From positions 1-31,786 of the IMG/VR virus record IMGVR_UViG_3300042429_000395: DNA of 31,786 nucleotides; one strand, given 5' to 3'. Numbering within the stretch: the stretch's first letter is position 1; each line of letters begins with the position of its first letter. Shown here one piece after another: positions 24,326 to 31,786 of the stretch. Under the pieces are notes generated by a model. It did not search any database and was not told the DNA's origin. It was given only the letters and a program-made list of their open reading frames with translations. A program made the translations under genes and the position numbers. This DNA is from a virus.

Positions 24326-24697
24326 ATGCCAAATAGCAACCTCACCGAGGACATTGAGTTTTTGACAGATGTGAATACGCGTGGCTCTGTCGTACGCCGA
24401 GGCAAGTTTATTAAGCGCCCCCGTCGGGTAAATGGTCGTAATGTTCCTGGAAATGCTCGTTATTACAGGCAGCGCCAGCGTGAACTTCTTGCAGGTCGTC
24501 GTGCTGCACAAAGAGCAACTGAGGGAAGCCGTCGTGCTGCTCGTGGGGCTGCTCGTGGTCGTGCCGCAAACAATCCAGCCGCTCCTGCTGCTGGTGCCCG
24601 CCGTACAGGTCTTGGTACACGAATTCGCCGTGGTATTCGTGCTGCTGCTCGTGGTATTGAGCGTCGCGCGGCAAACCGAAGGGCGCGTCGTCGCTAA
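24326..24697 (+). CDS. Arg/Ala-rich basic protein, possibly DNA-binding
   Basis: This 123-residue protein is extremely basic. The first 35 residues are mixed (NLTEDIEFLTDVNTRGS), then come arginine-rich stretches such as RRAAQRATEGSRRAARGA and RRGIRAAARGIERRAANR, ending in RRARRR. Nothing else in the window has this composition. It may bind DNA or RNA, like a protamine or a head-internal condensing protein. I chose the ATG at 24326 because TGGAGGG is 4 nt upstream; a TTG at 24314 lies inside that ribosome site and is not credible. It sits between the ParB-like gene and the neck genes. Coding signal on the other strand is a by-product of the biased composition. Confidence 0.6.
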   Translation: MPNSNLTEDIEFLTDVNTRGSVVRRGKFIKRPRRVNGRNVPGNARYYRQRQRELLAGRRAAQRATEGSRRAARGAARGRAANNPAAPAAGARRTGLGTRIRRGIRAAARGIERRAANRRARRR

Positions 24698-24721
24698 GAT
24701 AACGCTGGGAGGTGATTAGTG

Positions 24722-25348
24722 ATGCTGGTAACAGTCGCTGACCTTACGAAATACATGGACATCCGCTTCTCTAATCGTCAAGAGGAAGCAGCGGAATTTG
24801 TATTAGAAGGACTACAAAGTGAACTTGAGTCTTATTTGCGTCGCCCTGTAGAGGTTGCCGAATTTACTGAAGTTTACACAATTCCGTCAAATGATGTCGG
24901 CATTCCTACATCGTCGTTTTTTTACAATAGTGACCTTGACTCAACTTCTCACGAAATTGCGGCATTAATGCCGCCGTCAACGATTTACCTAAAAAACTCG
25001 CCTGTCGTGTCAATTACTTCAGTTTCTATCCGCCAGCCAGCATCGATTACTGGACAGGTGCAGGTTGCCGAGCGTGATTATATAATGCGGCGTTATGGTG
25101 TTGATGTATATAAATCTTACGCAAATGATGAAGTAACTATTGTTTACGAAGCAGGGTTAGAAGGCTCAGCAATCAAAGTCTTCAAGTTGATGATTCTCCG
25201 TGCTGCGTCACGAGAAATGCAAAATATGCACGACGATGTTGTGGGTATCAAAGACCTAGAAGCGCGAAATGTCGCTCCAATGGAGACTGGTTTTCTGGAA
25301 AAAGAACTTGCTGCCGTTAAGCGATGGAGACGCGTGAGGATTGCTTAA
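24722..25348 (+). CDS. Head-tail connector (adaptor) protein, HK97 gp6-like
   Basis: This 208-residue protein has the profile of the gp6-like connector that sits under the portal: a short N-terminal helix pair (VTVADLTKYMDIRF, then EEAAEFVLEGLQSELESYLRR), a beta-rich centre, and a C-terminal helix (KVFKLMILRAASREMQN). Gene order supports it, since tail completion and tail terminator follow. GGAGG lies 9 nt upstream of the ATG at 24722; a GTG one codon earlier at 24719 is also possible. The stop overlaps the next ATG by 1 nt. Confidence 0.75.
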   Translation: MLVTVADLTKYMDIRFSNRQEEAAEFVLEGLQSELESYLRRPVEVAEFTEVYTIPSNDVGIPTSSFFYNSDLDSTSHEIAALMPPSTIYLKNSPVVSITSVSIRQPASITGQVQVAERDYIMRRYGVDVYKSYANDEVTIVYEAGLEGSAIKVFKLMILRAASREMQNMHDDVVGIKDLEARNVAPMETGFLEKELAAVKRWRRVRIA

Positions 25349-25824
25349 TGTATAAGTTGAAAATCTCCTGTGATGCAAAAGCAGACATCCAAATGTTGGA
25401 CAGGATGGAAAAGCGAGCCAAAGATTTCCGACCAGTTTTTAAGTGGGCTAAACAGGAAATCCAGAAGGCTAACGCCGAGAACTTTACTACCAACGGGCTC
25501 CCTGTGGGCGGTTGGTCTCCTTTGAGTGCACGCTACGGAGCATGGAAGTCCGTCAACTTCCCTGGCGCTCCATTAATGGTTCGCACAGGTGCCTTGTTTA
25601 AGAGCCTTGCTAATCTCCGTGGAGCACCGAATGTGATTGGTAAGAATTTTGCCATTTTCGGTACGAATGTTGAATATGCAAAGTTCCATCAATACGGCAC
25701 AACAAAGATGGCAAAGCGTCAAATCGTTTTTGAACCAGTAGGTTTTGAAGCGCAACTTAAACTTCGCGCTGTTGAGCACATTGAGAATGACGCTGTTGGT
25801 GGCATGCTAAGTTGGTTCAGATGA
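25348..25824 (+). CDS. Tail completion / virion morphogenesis protein
   Basis: This 158-residue protein fits the phage virion morphogenesis family (gpG-like / gp10-like). Typical pieces are a basic helical start, WSPLSARYGAWK, a LMVRTGALFKSLAN segment, IFGTNVEYAKFHQYGTTKM and RQIVFEPVG near the end. It closes the head-tail interface or stabilises the end of the tail. The ATG is in TAATG overlapping the connector stop, better than an in-frame upstream ATG at 25324 that would overlap by 25 nt. Its last 4 nt overlap the next gene (ATGA). Confidence 0.8.
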   Translation: MYKLKISCDAKADIQMLDRMEKRAKDFRPVFKWAKQEIQKANAENFTTNGLPVGGWSPLSARYGAWKSVNFPGAPLMVRTGALFKSLANLRGAPNVIGKNFAIFGTNVEYAKFHQYGTTKMAKRQIVFEPVGFEAQLKLRAVEHIENDAVGGMLSWFR

Positions 25825-26420
25825 CAACTACCGCTTCAGAACTAATGCATGGTGCTCATTTTGCGAAGAATTTTGTCAATAATTATCTTCAAAATGACAT
25901 CCCTTCTCGCCTAATCAGGTATCGCAACGGATGGGAACTAGATGACTATGTTCTCCCAAACCCAGAGTTATACCTGACCTACGAACCAATTGCATTAGAC
26001 CACTGGCCGAGCATTATCACTGTTGTTATCTCCACGAATGAATTTATGCGTACAGGTGTAAATATGGCGTGGAACCCTGAATATCGTGTTTCTTACTCTA
26101 TGAGAACATACATCTGGGTGAGAACAGAAGGCTCTGGGGAAACGACAGAAATGCGTGACCGTCTGACCACCGTTGTTCGTTCTGCCCTTCTCGACCACCC
26201 TTCACTTGACACAGTTGATGACACTGGTGCTTATGACGCAATTATTGATGAAGGAACAATTCGGGAAGAATTTTCTGATTTAACCCTTATTAAAGGTGAC
26301 CGTGTCTTGGCGGGAGCGTATATAGGCTATGATTTAACTCTGAACGAAATTGTCCTTCGTAAACCGATTGGCTCTGTTCTGGAAATCGAAAACACCGTCT
26401 TCAACAAGTTGGCTCAATAA
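25821..26420 (+). CDS. Probable tail terminator (neck) protein
   Basis: This 199-residue protein follows tail completion and precedes the sheath, the place of the tail terminator in contractile phages. It contains RNGWELDDYVLPNPELYLTY, WPSIITVVISTN, then YRVSYSMRTYIWVR and DRLTTVVRSALLDHP, a pattern of strands around a helix that fits terminator proteins. The start is the ATG at 25821, overlapping the previous stop (ATGA). Assignment rests on position and fold impression rather than a clear motif; a second neck protein is the alternative. Confidence 0.6.
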   Translation: MTTTASELMHGAHFAKNFVNNYLQNDIPSRLIRYRNGWELDDYVLPNPELYLTYEPIALDHWPSIITVVISTNEFMRTGVNMAWNPEYRVSYSMRTYIWVRTEGSGETTEMRDRLTTVVRSALLDHPSLDTVDDTGAYDAIIDEGTIREEFSDLTLIKGDRVLAGAYIGYDLTLNEIVLRKPIGSVLEIENTVFNKLAQ

Positions 26421-26779
26421 TGACAAAACTGACAAAAGTATGGAACGCAACACAGGGTCTCGTTAAATATAACGAAAATGGCGCTGTTGTTGCTCCAGCA
26501 GAAACTGCTCAAGCCCCAATGAATATTGTTATGGAAAATGCTCTTGCAAATGGTCTTTTGGTCTTGATGGATTCACCTGAAGAAGTTGATGCGCCAGTGG
26601 AAAATGAAGCACCAGCCCCTAAAAAGGTAAAAAAAGTGCACAATCTTGAGAATGCTGAAATTCCAGCAGAGCAAGCCCCTGTTGAAGTAATCCCAACAAT
26701 TGGGGAAGATGTTGCTGCCAGCGAGGTAGCAAGTGAAGTACAATCTAGTGAAGAAGAACTTCATGAAGAAGGTCAATGA
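26420..26779 (+). CDS. Small tail-region protein with acidic disordered tail
   Basis: This 119-residue protein starts in TAATG overlapping the previous stop. Residues 1-50 look folded (TKVWNATQGLVKYNENG, then MENALANGLLVLM), while residues 55-119 are Glu/Ala/Pro/Val-rich and probably disordered. I have seen short proteins with a similar N-terminus just before the sheath in other phages, but I cannot name the family. A structural accessory role at the neck or tail is inferred from position. Confidence 0.6.
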   Translation: MTKLTKVWNATQGLVKYNENGAVVAPAETAQAPMNIVMENALANGLLVLMDSPEEVDAPVENEAPAPKKVKKVHNLENAEIPAEQAPVEVIPTIGEDVAASEVASEVQSSEEELHEEGQ

Positions 26780-26837
26780 TTTATTTATTCCAACTTGGTC
26801 TAAGTAAACTTTTCAAACGCAATATGGAGGGCGCCGA

Positions 26838-28310
26838 ATGCCTGGTGTAATCGTAACAACTGGAACCCGCACAGGCCCTTCGGGCAACGGCATTGCTATT
26901 GGAGAAGTTTTCTTCATGGCTGCAGAGTGCGAGCGTGGAATTGATACTGAGGCAGTTCTTGTAACTAGTCTCGGAGAGTTTGTAACCGCTTTTGGTGGTT
27001 ATGTTTCTGCAACAAAATATGCATATCAGCAAGCCCGTGTCTTCTTTGAAGAGGGCGGCTCGGCAATGTATGTTGCGAGCATTTCTGGTTCTGGCGTTCG
27101 TGCTTCTAAAGTTCTTGCCGCTGAACCTTCTGCTCCTGGCGTAACTCTTACTGCTGTAGGTAAAGGCACTTGGGGCAACTCAATCAAAGTTGATGTTGTA
27201 AACAATGACACTGACGCAACAATTACTGTTCGTTACGGTGCAGATGATTCATTGCCTTTGTTTGAATACACTGGTAGTTGCCAAGAAATCGTTGACGCAG
27301 TCAATAACAGCACTGTTTTGGCTAACTACTGCACAGCAGCGTTAACCACTAGCGCAAACGGTGCGGACATCTTGTCTACTTCGGCAGTTAGCGCATTCAC
27401 TCTCGGTACATATGTAGCCGCAACAAGCACGGAGCGCACAGCAGCACTCGCGTTGTTCACTCCAGACCTCGGTCCTGGCGCTGTAGCGGTTCCTGGTCTT
27501 TATGACGGAACAGACACAACTGAGTATGATGCAATCATGGCTCACTGTGTCGCCAATAACCGTATTGGTCTCGTGTCGTTTGCTCCAACCGCAAGCATTA
27601 GTGCAGCCAAGTCAGTATCTACCGCTTATCAGGCAACTGACCCAACTGGTCAAGAGCATCTTGCGTTCTACTACCCCAATGTGGTTATCCCATCAGGAAC
27701 TGGTGTAAACCTTTCCGTACCACCAGAAGCATATGTTGCAGCAGTTCGTGCTCGCACAGTCAAAACTTCTGGAGCATGGCGCGCATACGCTGGTGTCGTT
27801 TCAGAGTCACGCTTCGTAACGGGTATTGCAACTGCAGTATCTCGTGCCGACGGCGACCTTCTTGATGCTGACCGCGTGAACGCTATCCGCATCATCAACG
27901 GTTCAGTCCGTATCTACGGTGCTCGTTCACACTCAACCGTAACATCGCAATGGCGTTTCATTACCAACCGCGACACAATGAACTATGTCGTGTACTTGGC
28001 AGAAGAAGCACTTGAACCCCTCGTGTTCTCTGGCATTGACGGTCGTGGCGGTGTATACCTTGCCATTCGTTCGGCTCTTCAGGGAGTCTTGGAGCCAATC
28101 CGTCAGGCTGGCGGCTTCTTTGAAATGTTTGATACACAGGGACGCAAAGTTGACTCTGGTTACACAATCACTGTTGATGACAGTTTGAATCCTCTTGCTC
28201 AACTCGAAACTGGCTTAATCAAGGCTCGTGTCGGCGTAAGAGTTTCGTCAGTCGGAGACAAGATTGATGTCAACATCATCAAATCTAACCTGACCAGCAC
28301 ACTGGTATAA
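26838..28310 (+). CDS. Tail sheath protein
   Basis: This 490-residue protein is the contractile sheath subunit, the clearest sign that the phage is a myovirus. The N-terminus reads MPGVIVTTGTRTGPSGNG, then VTSLGEFVTAFGGYV and ARVFFEEGGSAMYVASI. The middle has DGTDTTEYDAIMAHCV. The conserved C-terminal domain has WRFITNRDTMNYVVYLAEEA, GGFFEMFDTQGRKVDSG, then LNPLAQLETGLIKARVGVR. A GGAGGG ribosome site precedes the ATG. The tube gene follows after 10 nt, the usual order. Confidence 0.92.
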   Translation: MPGVIVTTGTRTGPSGNGIAIGEVFFMAAECERGIDTEAVLVTSLGEFVTAFGGYVSATKYAYQQARVFFEEGGSAMYVASISGSGVRASKVLAAEPSAPGVTLTAVGKGTWGNSIKVDVVNNDTDATITVRYGADDSLPLFEYTGSCQEIVDAVNNSTVLANYCTAALTTSANGADILSTSAVSAFTLGTYVAATSTERTAALALFTPDLGPGAVAVPGLYDGTDTTEYDAIMAHCVANNRIGLVSFAPTASISAAKSVSTAYQATDPTGQEHLAFYYPNVVIPSGTGVNLSVPPEAYVAAVRARTVKTSGAWRAYAGVVSESRFVTGIATAVSRADGDLLDADRVNAIRIINGSVRIYGARSHSTVTSQWRFITNRDTMNYVVYLAEEALEPLVFSGIDGRGGVYLAIRSALQGVLEPIRQAGGFFEMFDTQGRKVDSGYTITVDDSLNPLAQLETGLIKARVGVRVSSVGDKIDVNIIKSNLTSTLV

Positions 28311-28320
28311 CGGAGGAATA

Positions 28321-28845
28321 ATGGCTATCACCACTTCAAAAAGACTTGTTGCTCAGCGACAGGTTATTGCAAAAATCAAACCAACAGAATCTGTTGGTCA
28401 GACGGTTGCTGCGGCAATCACTAACTACTTTGCAACTGCACTTGAGGGTCAAGGAACGCCTGCTGGCTATCTTTTCACTCAGGTTTCTGGTGGAGAAATC
28501 ACTGCTTCTGTAGAAAAAGTCTACATGGGTGGCAAAATGTTCCCAGAGACGCTTTGTGCTCCAGCAGAAATTGGCGATATTACACTTACTGGTTATGTGA
28601 TGTACGAGTCCGCCGACCAAGCACACATCAAGTGCATGCAAGAGTTGCGTCAAGTTGTCGGTCGTACATACTTTGACATCACGATTTCAATTTCCAACTC
28701 TGACCTTCTGGTTCCTGGTTCTGACCGCTTCTACTCAAAGGCACTCCTTGTGGGAATGACTGAAGCAGACGGTGATGCATCTTCTGGAACACCAGCGACT
28801 TATTCGCTTACTTTCAGCATTGCTTCGGTCGCAGTTCCTTCCTGA
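28321..28845 (+). CDS. Tail tube protein
   Basis: This 174-residue protein follows the sheath, has the usual length for a contractile-tail tube subunit, and is beta-rich: KVYMGGKMFPETLCAPAEI, then DITLTGYVMYE and DRFYSKALLVGMTEADGD. The tube forms the channel through which DNA passes. The ATG is preceded by GGAGG with a 5-nt spacer. The name rests on gene order and strand pattern; no single motif proves it. Confidence 0.82.
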   Translation: MAITTSKRLVAQRQVIAKIKPTESVGQTVAAAITNYFATALEGQGTPAGYLFTQVSGGEITASVEKVYMGGKMFPETLCAPAEIGDITLTGYVMYESADQAHIKCMQELRQVVGRTYFDITISISNSDLLVPGSDRFYSKALLVGMTEADGDASSGTPATYSLTFSIASVAVPS

Positions 28846-28898
28846 TAAATCCTGAATAGTTCCACCACGGTGGGATTCCGTATGTTATTGTTCAGCCT

Positions 28899-29414
28899 AT
28901 GACCATTAACGATGACACCCCATTTTCAGCAAATGCTGATACCGAATACACAGGCGCTCAGGACAACATCCTTGAGAAGTTGAAAGAAGCCGTTAAGGGC
29001 AAGGTTACACGACCTACCGTAACGATTGAACTTCCCGAACGCCCTGGTGTTAGTTTGCGCATTTCGCCAAACATCACACAGAATCAAATCAAGTCATGGC
29101 GTCGCAACTGTGGCGAAGATTCCAAGCAAGGTTTGGATACTTTGAAGTTTGCGGCAACAGTTGTTGGTCATTCCACGACAGGTATTTTGTTTAATGGCGA
29201 AGTCGCCAAAGACGAAAATGGTTTTGATGTAACTTTTGCTTCACCCCAAATCCTTGAGATGCTGAGTGCTGTTCGCCCTATCCCTGATGCTGTTATCGCT
29301 ATTTTTGGTCTTGAGCCACATGTCGAGGCAGCCGCTGTTGCAATCATGGAGGCTGCTGGATACGGCGATTCAGTAGAAACCGTGGACCCCACGGTGCGGT
29401 CTTCGACGAACTAG
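28899..29414 (+). CDS. Tail assembly chaperone, short form
   Basis: This 171-residue protein lies between tube and tape measure, where the tail assembly chaperones lie. It has an N-terminal strand region (TVTIELPERPGVSLRI), a helical middle and ends DPTVRSSTN. A -1 frameshift near its end joins it to the frame that follows, the conserved lambda G/GT arrangement. The chaperones coat the tape measure during tail assembly and are not in the mature tail. The 53-nt gap upstream holds a short CCAC/GTGG hairpin without a T-run and no clear ribosome site, so expression may depend on readthrough from the tube gene. Confidence 0.75.
   Translation: MTINDDTPFSANADTEYTGAQDNILEKLKEAVKGKVTRPTVTIELPERPGVSLRISPNITQNQIKSWRRNCGEDSKQGLDTLKFAATVVGHSTTGILFNGEVAKDENGFDVTFASPQILEMLSAVRPIPDAVIAIFGLEPHVEAAAVAIMEAAGYGDSVETVDPTVRSSTN
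29385..29390 (+). other. Probable -1 ribosomal frameshift site
   Basis: Codons GAC CCC in frame 0. The C tract at 29387-29390 lets the tRNA on CCC slip back one base and still pair CCC, continuing in the -1 frame with CAC GGT GCG. A GTGG/CCAC inverted repeat overlaps the site. The downstream -1 frame stays open for 66 codons and reads like a chaperone C-terminus. Confidence 0.55.
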
Positions 29415-29590
29415 TTGAAGACCCCGTCATTAAGACGGCGGCTCAGTTGGGTGAGTTGTTTCATGTTGACCCAATACAAATCTTAAACTGTTCAGATACT
29501 GAATGGATGATACGCCTTGCGTGTGCTACAGTTATAGCACAGCAACGAGAAAAAGATGCTGAAGAGGCAGAGAAGCGCCGTGGCCGTTAG
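29390..29590 (+). CDS. Tail assembly chaperone, -1 frameshift extension
   Basis: I translated this segment directly. It has no credible start codon of its own near its 5' end, but 66 codons are open and encode GAVFDELVEDPVIKTAAQLG, then FHVDPIQILNCSDTEWMIR and a helical charged end REKDAEEAEKRRGR. This looks like the T part of a GT chaperone fusion, and the position just before the tape measure is the expected one. The fused product would be about 230 residues. The exact slip codon is inferred from CCCC at 29387-29390. Confidence 0.7.
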   Translation, partial: HGAVFDELVEDPVIKTAAQLGELFHVDPIQILNCSDTEWMIRLACATVIAQQREKDAEEAEKRRGR

Positions 29591-29607
29591 TCCGTTTCTC
29601 CTTTGAT

Positions 29608-29611
29608 GGAG
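29608..29611 (+). promoter_or_regulatory. Ribosome binding site of the tape-measure gene
   Basis: GGAG, 5 nt before the GTG at 29617. It supports the non-ATG start of the tape-measure gene. Confidence 0.6.
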
Positions 29612-29616
29612 TTCTT

Positions 29617-31786
29617 GTGACAACAATCAGGATTAATGTTGACGCCGATACCGCTGCCATTGCGAGGGTTAAGGCTGAATTAGAAGCATTATGTAGGAGT
29701 GTTGACGACTGCTCCAAAACATCTGATAAGCACAGTAAGTCACTTAAAAGCCTTGCTGGGGCTGAGGACGATGTTGCGGATTCTGTAAAAAGAACAAAAA
29801 AAACAGTAGATGACATAGTCCCATCTCACAATAAAAATACAAAAAGCCTCAAGTATTTACTAAGTACCAAGTATCAGTTAATAGACATCACTCATAAGTT
29901 GTTTAAAGGAATTGAAAAACTTGGCAAATTAGCGTTCAAGGGCATGGCAATTCAGGCTCTCGCTGCCGCTGGGACGCTCGCTTTATCTACTTTGATGTTC
30001 AAATCTGGCGCTCGTGTGGCAAAAATTTATCAAGGGGCTTTAAATATGCTTTCTGGCGGCTTGCTTGCTGCAGCCGCTGCAGCCGCTGTATTTTTAGCCG
30101 CACAGCAACAGATAAATTCAGCAAAATACGCTGGTCTTTACGCGGACTCTGGGACTTTAGAAGGTACAGACAAAATAACTGAAGCATCTGGCGCAATGAA
30201 GATGTTCACGCAAGATTCGCAACTTGCAATTATTGGTGCGAAGGGATTGACTGCGGCTTTTGGAACGCTCAGCAAGCAGAGGCCAGTCACTGGTGAGACC
30301 CTTGGCGTTTTTAAGTCCTTGAGCGACTACACAGCAAGCAATGGTGGAGACCTAGAGAAGCAAAGCGATTCTCTTGCTAAGTTCCTTGCCGCTTACCAGA
30401 AAGCAGGAGTGGTCAATGATTCCGTAACCACGGCTGCTAAAGAACTTGGACCAGAGTTTGAAAAGATTCTTAAAGAGTCTGGAAAACTCGGAATCAAAAC
30501 TTACGCCGACTTTGCTAAAGCAGCGCAGAAGGGCGAACTTGGTGAAACCTTTGCTAAATACCGTGGTGGACTACAGGGGCTGAACAGCACCCTTGTGGGG
30601 ACGCTTAAAACAATGATGGGCAACCTGAAGGGTCAGTTCGCTTCTATTGGTGAACCAATGCTTCAAGGTGTCACCAATACTCTTCACAAGATTGAACCAA
30701 TTATTTCTGCGTTACTGACTCGTATTACAAGCAATGTTCAAGGCATGGGCACAGAGTCAAAACTTGAGACTGTGGTTAACCTTTTAAGGAAGGCTTCACT
30801 GTGGCTCGGAAATCTTTTAACTAGAGACTTGAATTCTGCTTCCAGTTCATTTGGAAAAATGATGGAATTCTTTAAGGGCATTCGGGCAACTTTTGAGAAA
30901 GTTCAAGATTTCATGCGCCCCCTTACGGATGCTGGTCAAGTACTTCTTGATATTTTTGGTCAAATTGGGGGCGGTGTTGCATCTAGTTTTGTTGAAACGC
31001 TTGAGTATCTCGCAGACCTATTGACGGGTGCCGAGGGAGACAACCTTAAAGGTTTTGTGAGCGGTCTTGGCGCAATCATGGGGCTTCTTCATGAGAAGTT
31101 CCTTTTGTTCCTCAAGGCAGCAATGGATGTGCTTCCTATCATCACTTTGCTTTTTAAGCCTGTTGAGTTACTGCTCAAACTTATGACTGGCGTTGTAAAA
31201 GTTATTCAAACTATCGGCGACAAGTTTGGGACAATTGGTAGGGCAATTTCTGGTTTAATCATTTTGTTTATGCTAATGAAGAAATTTTATTTAATGCAGT
31301 ATCTTGAGAAAAAACTTGGTGCGGCTGTTAAGGTTCAAAAAGTTTGGGTCATGAATAACAACAGTGGACCTGGTAATCAATTCAAGAGATTCAGCAAAGC
31401 AAAAGACTTGATGAGTAAGGTTAAAGGCAAAATTCCTTTCTTGGGTGGAGGGGCTGGCGCAGGTGGTGCGGGCGCAGGTGGTGCGGGCGCAGGAGGTGCT
31501 GGTGCAGCAGGAGCCTCAACGGCGGCGACTGCCGCTACTGCTATCTTGCCTTTAATTGGAGGTCTTGTCAGTGGAAAATTAAGTGGTGACTATCTATTTA
31601 ATCGGGATGACTCTATTAAATCACGAACGATGTCTGCTGGCGTTGGTGCAGCAGGCGGCGCTGCTATAGGCGCAACGGTTGGTGCGATATTTGCACCATT
31701 TACTTTTGGTTTGAGCGTTGCTGTCGGTGCCGCTATTGGTGGTATTACTGGCGCAGTGACTGGATTCCTGACTGCTGGTAGAACTA
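29617..31786 (+). CDS. Tape measure protein (3' end outside window)
   Basis: I translated this frame from GTG at 29617 to the right edge, 723 residues without a stop. It begins TTIRINVDADTAAIARVKAEL, has a long helical, Lys/Ser-rich segment (about 25-85), hydrophobic stretches near residues 105-170 (including LLAAAAAAAVFLAA), a conserved-looking middle (LGIKTYADFAKAAQKGELGE, then FASIGEPMLQGV), more hydrophobic helices and a Gly/Ala-rich part. This is the usual picture of a tape measure, which sets tail length and is ejected during infection. It follows the chaperones. The ATG-less start is supported by GGAG 5 nt upstream. Confidence 0.85.
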   Translation, partial: MTTIRINVDADTAAIARVKAELEALCRSVDDCSKTSDKHSKSLKSLAGAEDDVADSVKRTKKTVDDIVPSHNKNTKSLKYLLSTKYQLIDITHKLFKGIEKLGKLAFKGMAIQALAAAGTLALSTLMFKSGARVAKIYQGALNMLSGGLLAAAAAAAVFLAAQQQINSAKYAGLYADSGTLEGTDKITEASGAMKMFTQDSQLAIIGAKGLTAAFGTLSKQRPVTGETLGVFKSLSDYTASNGGDLEKQSDSLAKFLAAYQKAGVVNDSVTTAAKELGPEFEKILKESGKLGIKTYADFAKAAQKGELGETFAKYRGGLQGLNSTLVGTLKTMMGNLKGQFASIGEPMLQGVTNTLHKIEPIISALLTRITSNVQGMGTESKLETVVNLLRKASLWLGNLLTRDLNSASSSFGKMMEFFKGIRATFEKVQDFMRPLTDAGQVLLDIFGQIGGGVASSFVETLEYLADLLTGAEGDNLKGFVSGLGAIMGLLHEKFLLFLKAAMDVLPIITLLFKPVELLLKLMTGVVKVIQTIGDKFGTIGRAISGLIILFMLMKKFYLMQYLEKKLGAAVKVQKVWVMNNNSGPGNQFKRFSKAKDLMSKVKGKIPFLGGGAGAGGAGAGGAGAGGAGAAGASTAATAATAILPLIGGLVSGKLSGDYLFNRDDSIKSRTMSAGVGAAGGAAIGATVGAIFAPFTFGLSVAVGAAIGGITGAVTGFLTAGRT
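31456..31500 (+). repeat. 15-bp tandem repeat encoding GAGGA in the tape-measure gene
   Basis: Three in-frame copies of GGCGCAGGTGGTGCG (the third has two changes) encode three GAGGA units, next to further Gly/Ala-rich, glycine-zipper-like hydrophobic segments. Length variation between relatives is likely here. Confidence 0.85.

Noticed and set aside
24411-24674. Minus-strand open frame rich in His, Gln and Glu
   Set aside because: It is the mirror of the Arg/Ala-rich basic gene on the plus strand, which has a good ribosome site.
28866-28880. Hairpin CCACC-AC-GGTGG as a terminator after the tube gene
   Set aside because: The loop is too small, the stem effectively 4 bp, and no T-run follows.
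31456-31500. Tandem repeat as a CRISPR or recombination array
   Set aside because: It is 15 bp, in frame, with no spacers, and encodes a Gly/Ala-rich stretch of the tape measure.
1-31786. tRNA genes, integrase or attachment site
   Set aside because: The gaps between genes are all shorter than 150 nt and show no cloverleaf or recombinase-like gene. Absence from this window does not exclude them elsewhere in the genome.

Overview
This window is part of the genome of a contractile-tailed (myovirus-like) double-stranded DNA bacteriophage. The evidence is a large terminase, an HK97-type portal fused to a MuF domain, an HK97-type prohead protease, an HK97-fold major capsid protein, a tail sheath, a tail tube, a frameshifted tail-assembly chaperone and a tape measure. 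Both ends cut through genes: the capsid gene on the left and the tape-measure gene on the right. Base composition is balanced and Shine-Dalgarno sites (GGAG, AGGAG, GGAGG) are common. The host cannot be fixed from the sequence. The gene style (portal-MuF fusion, Cys-Pro-Pro-Gly motifs, Rad52 plus Cas4-like pair) made me think of phages of actinobacteria, but this is a weak inference. No integrase, repressor, tRNA, CRISPR array or insertion sequence was seen.

Two divergent arms meet near 18.7 kb. The leftward (minus-strand) arm runs from 18684 to 1: a 58-residue two-helix membrane protein, portal-MuF, prohead protease, a Cys-rich acidic scaffold-like protein, a small Glu-rich protein, then a cassette of about 11.5 kb, and finally the major capsid protein. 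The cassette is the most interesting part. It carries two large proteins (1003 and 842 residues) that end in an apparently intact PI3/4-kinase- or HipA-like kinase domain (DRHxxN and ID[NQ]G). A third related protein has lost the catalytic residues and looks like a pseudokinase. A fourth large protein has a possible toxin-like domain. All four carry the same short N-terminal signature, RCP[PA]G..., with two cysteines exactly 18 positions apart. Several small unknown proteins lie between them. My working hypothesis is that these are cargo or internal head proteins that share a head-targeting module and bring kinases into the virion or the host.

The rightward (plus-strand) arm runs from 18750 to 31786: large terminase, an unknown protein, a Rad52-like annealing protein, a Cas4/RecB-like nuclease, an unknown helical protein, a PAPS-reductase-like protein with a ParB-like partner, an extremely Arg/Ala-rich basic protein, then the neck and tail genes (connector, tail completion, tail terminator, small acidic-tailed protein, sheath, tube, chaperone with a -1 frameshift, tape measure). 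Genes are tightly packed, with many 1-nt, 4-nt or slightly longer overlaps, as expected for long cotranscribed phage operons. Regulatory sequences could not be identified with confidence; the likely control region is the short divergent gap between the two arms.
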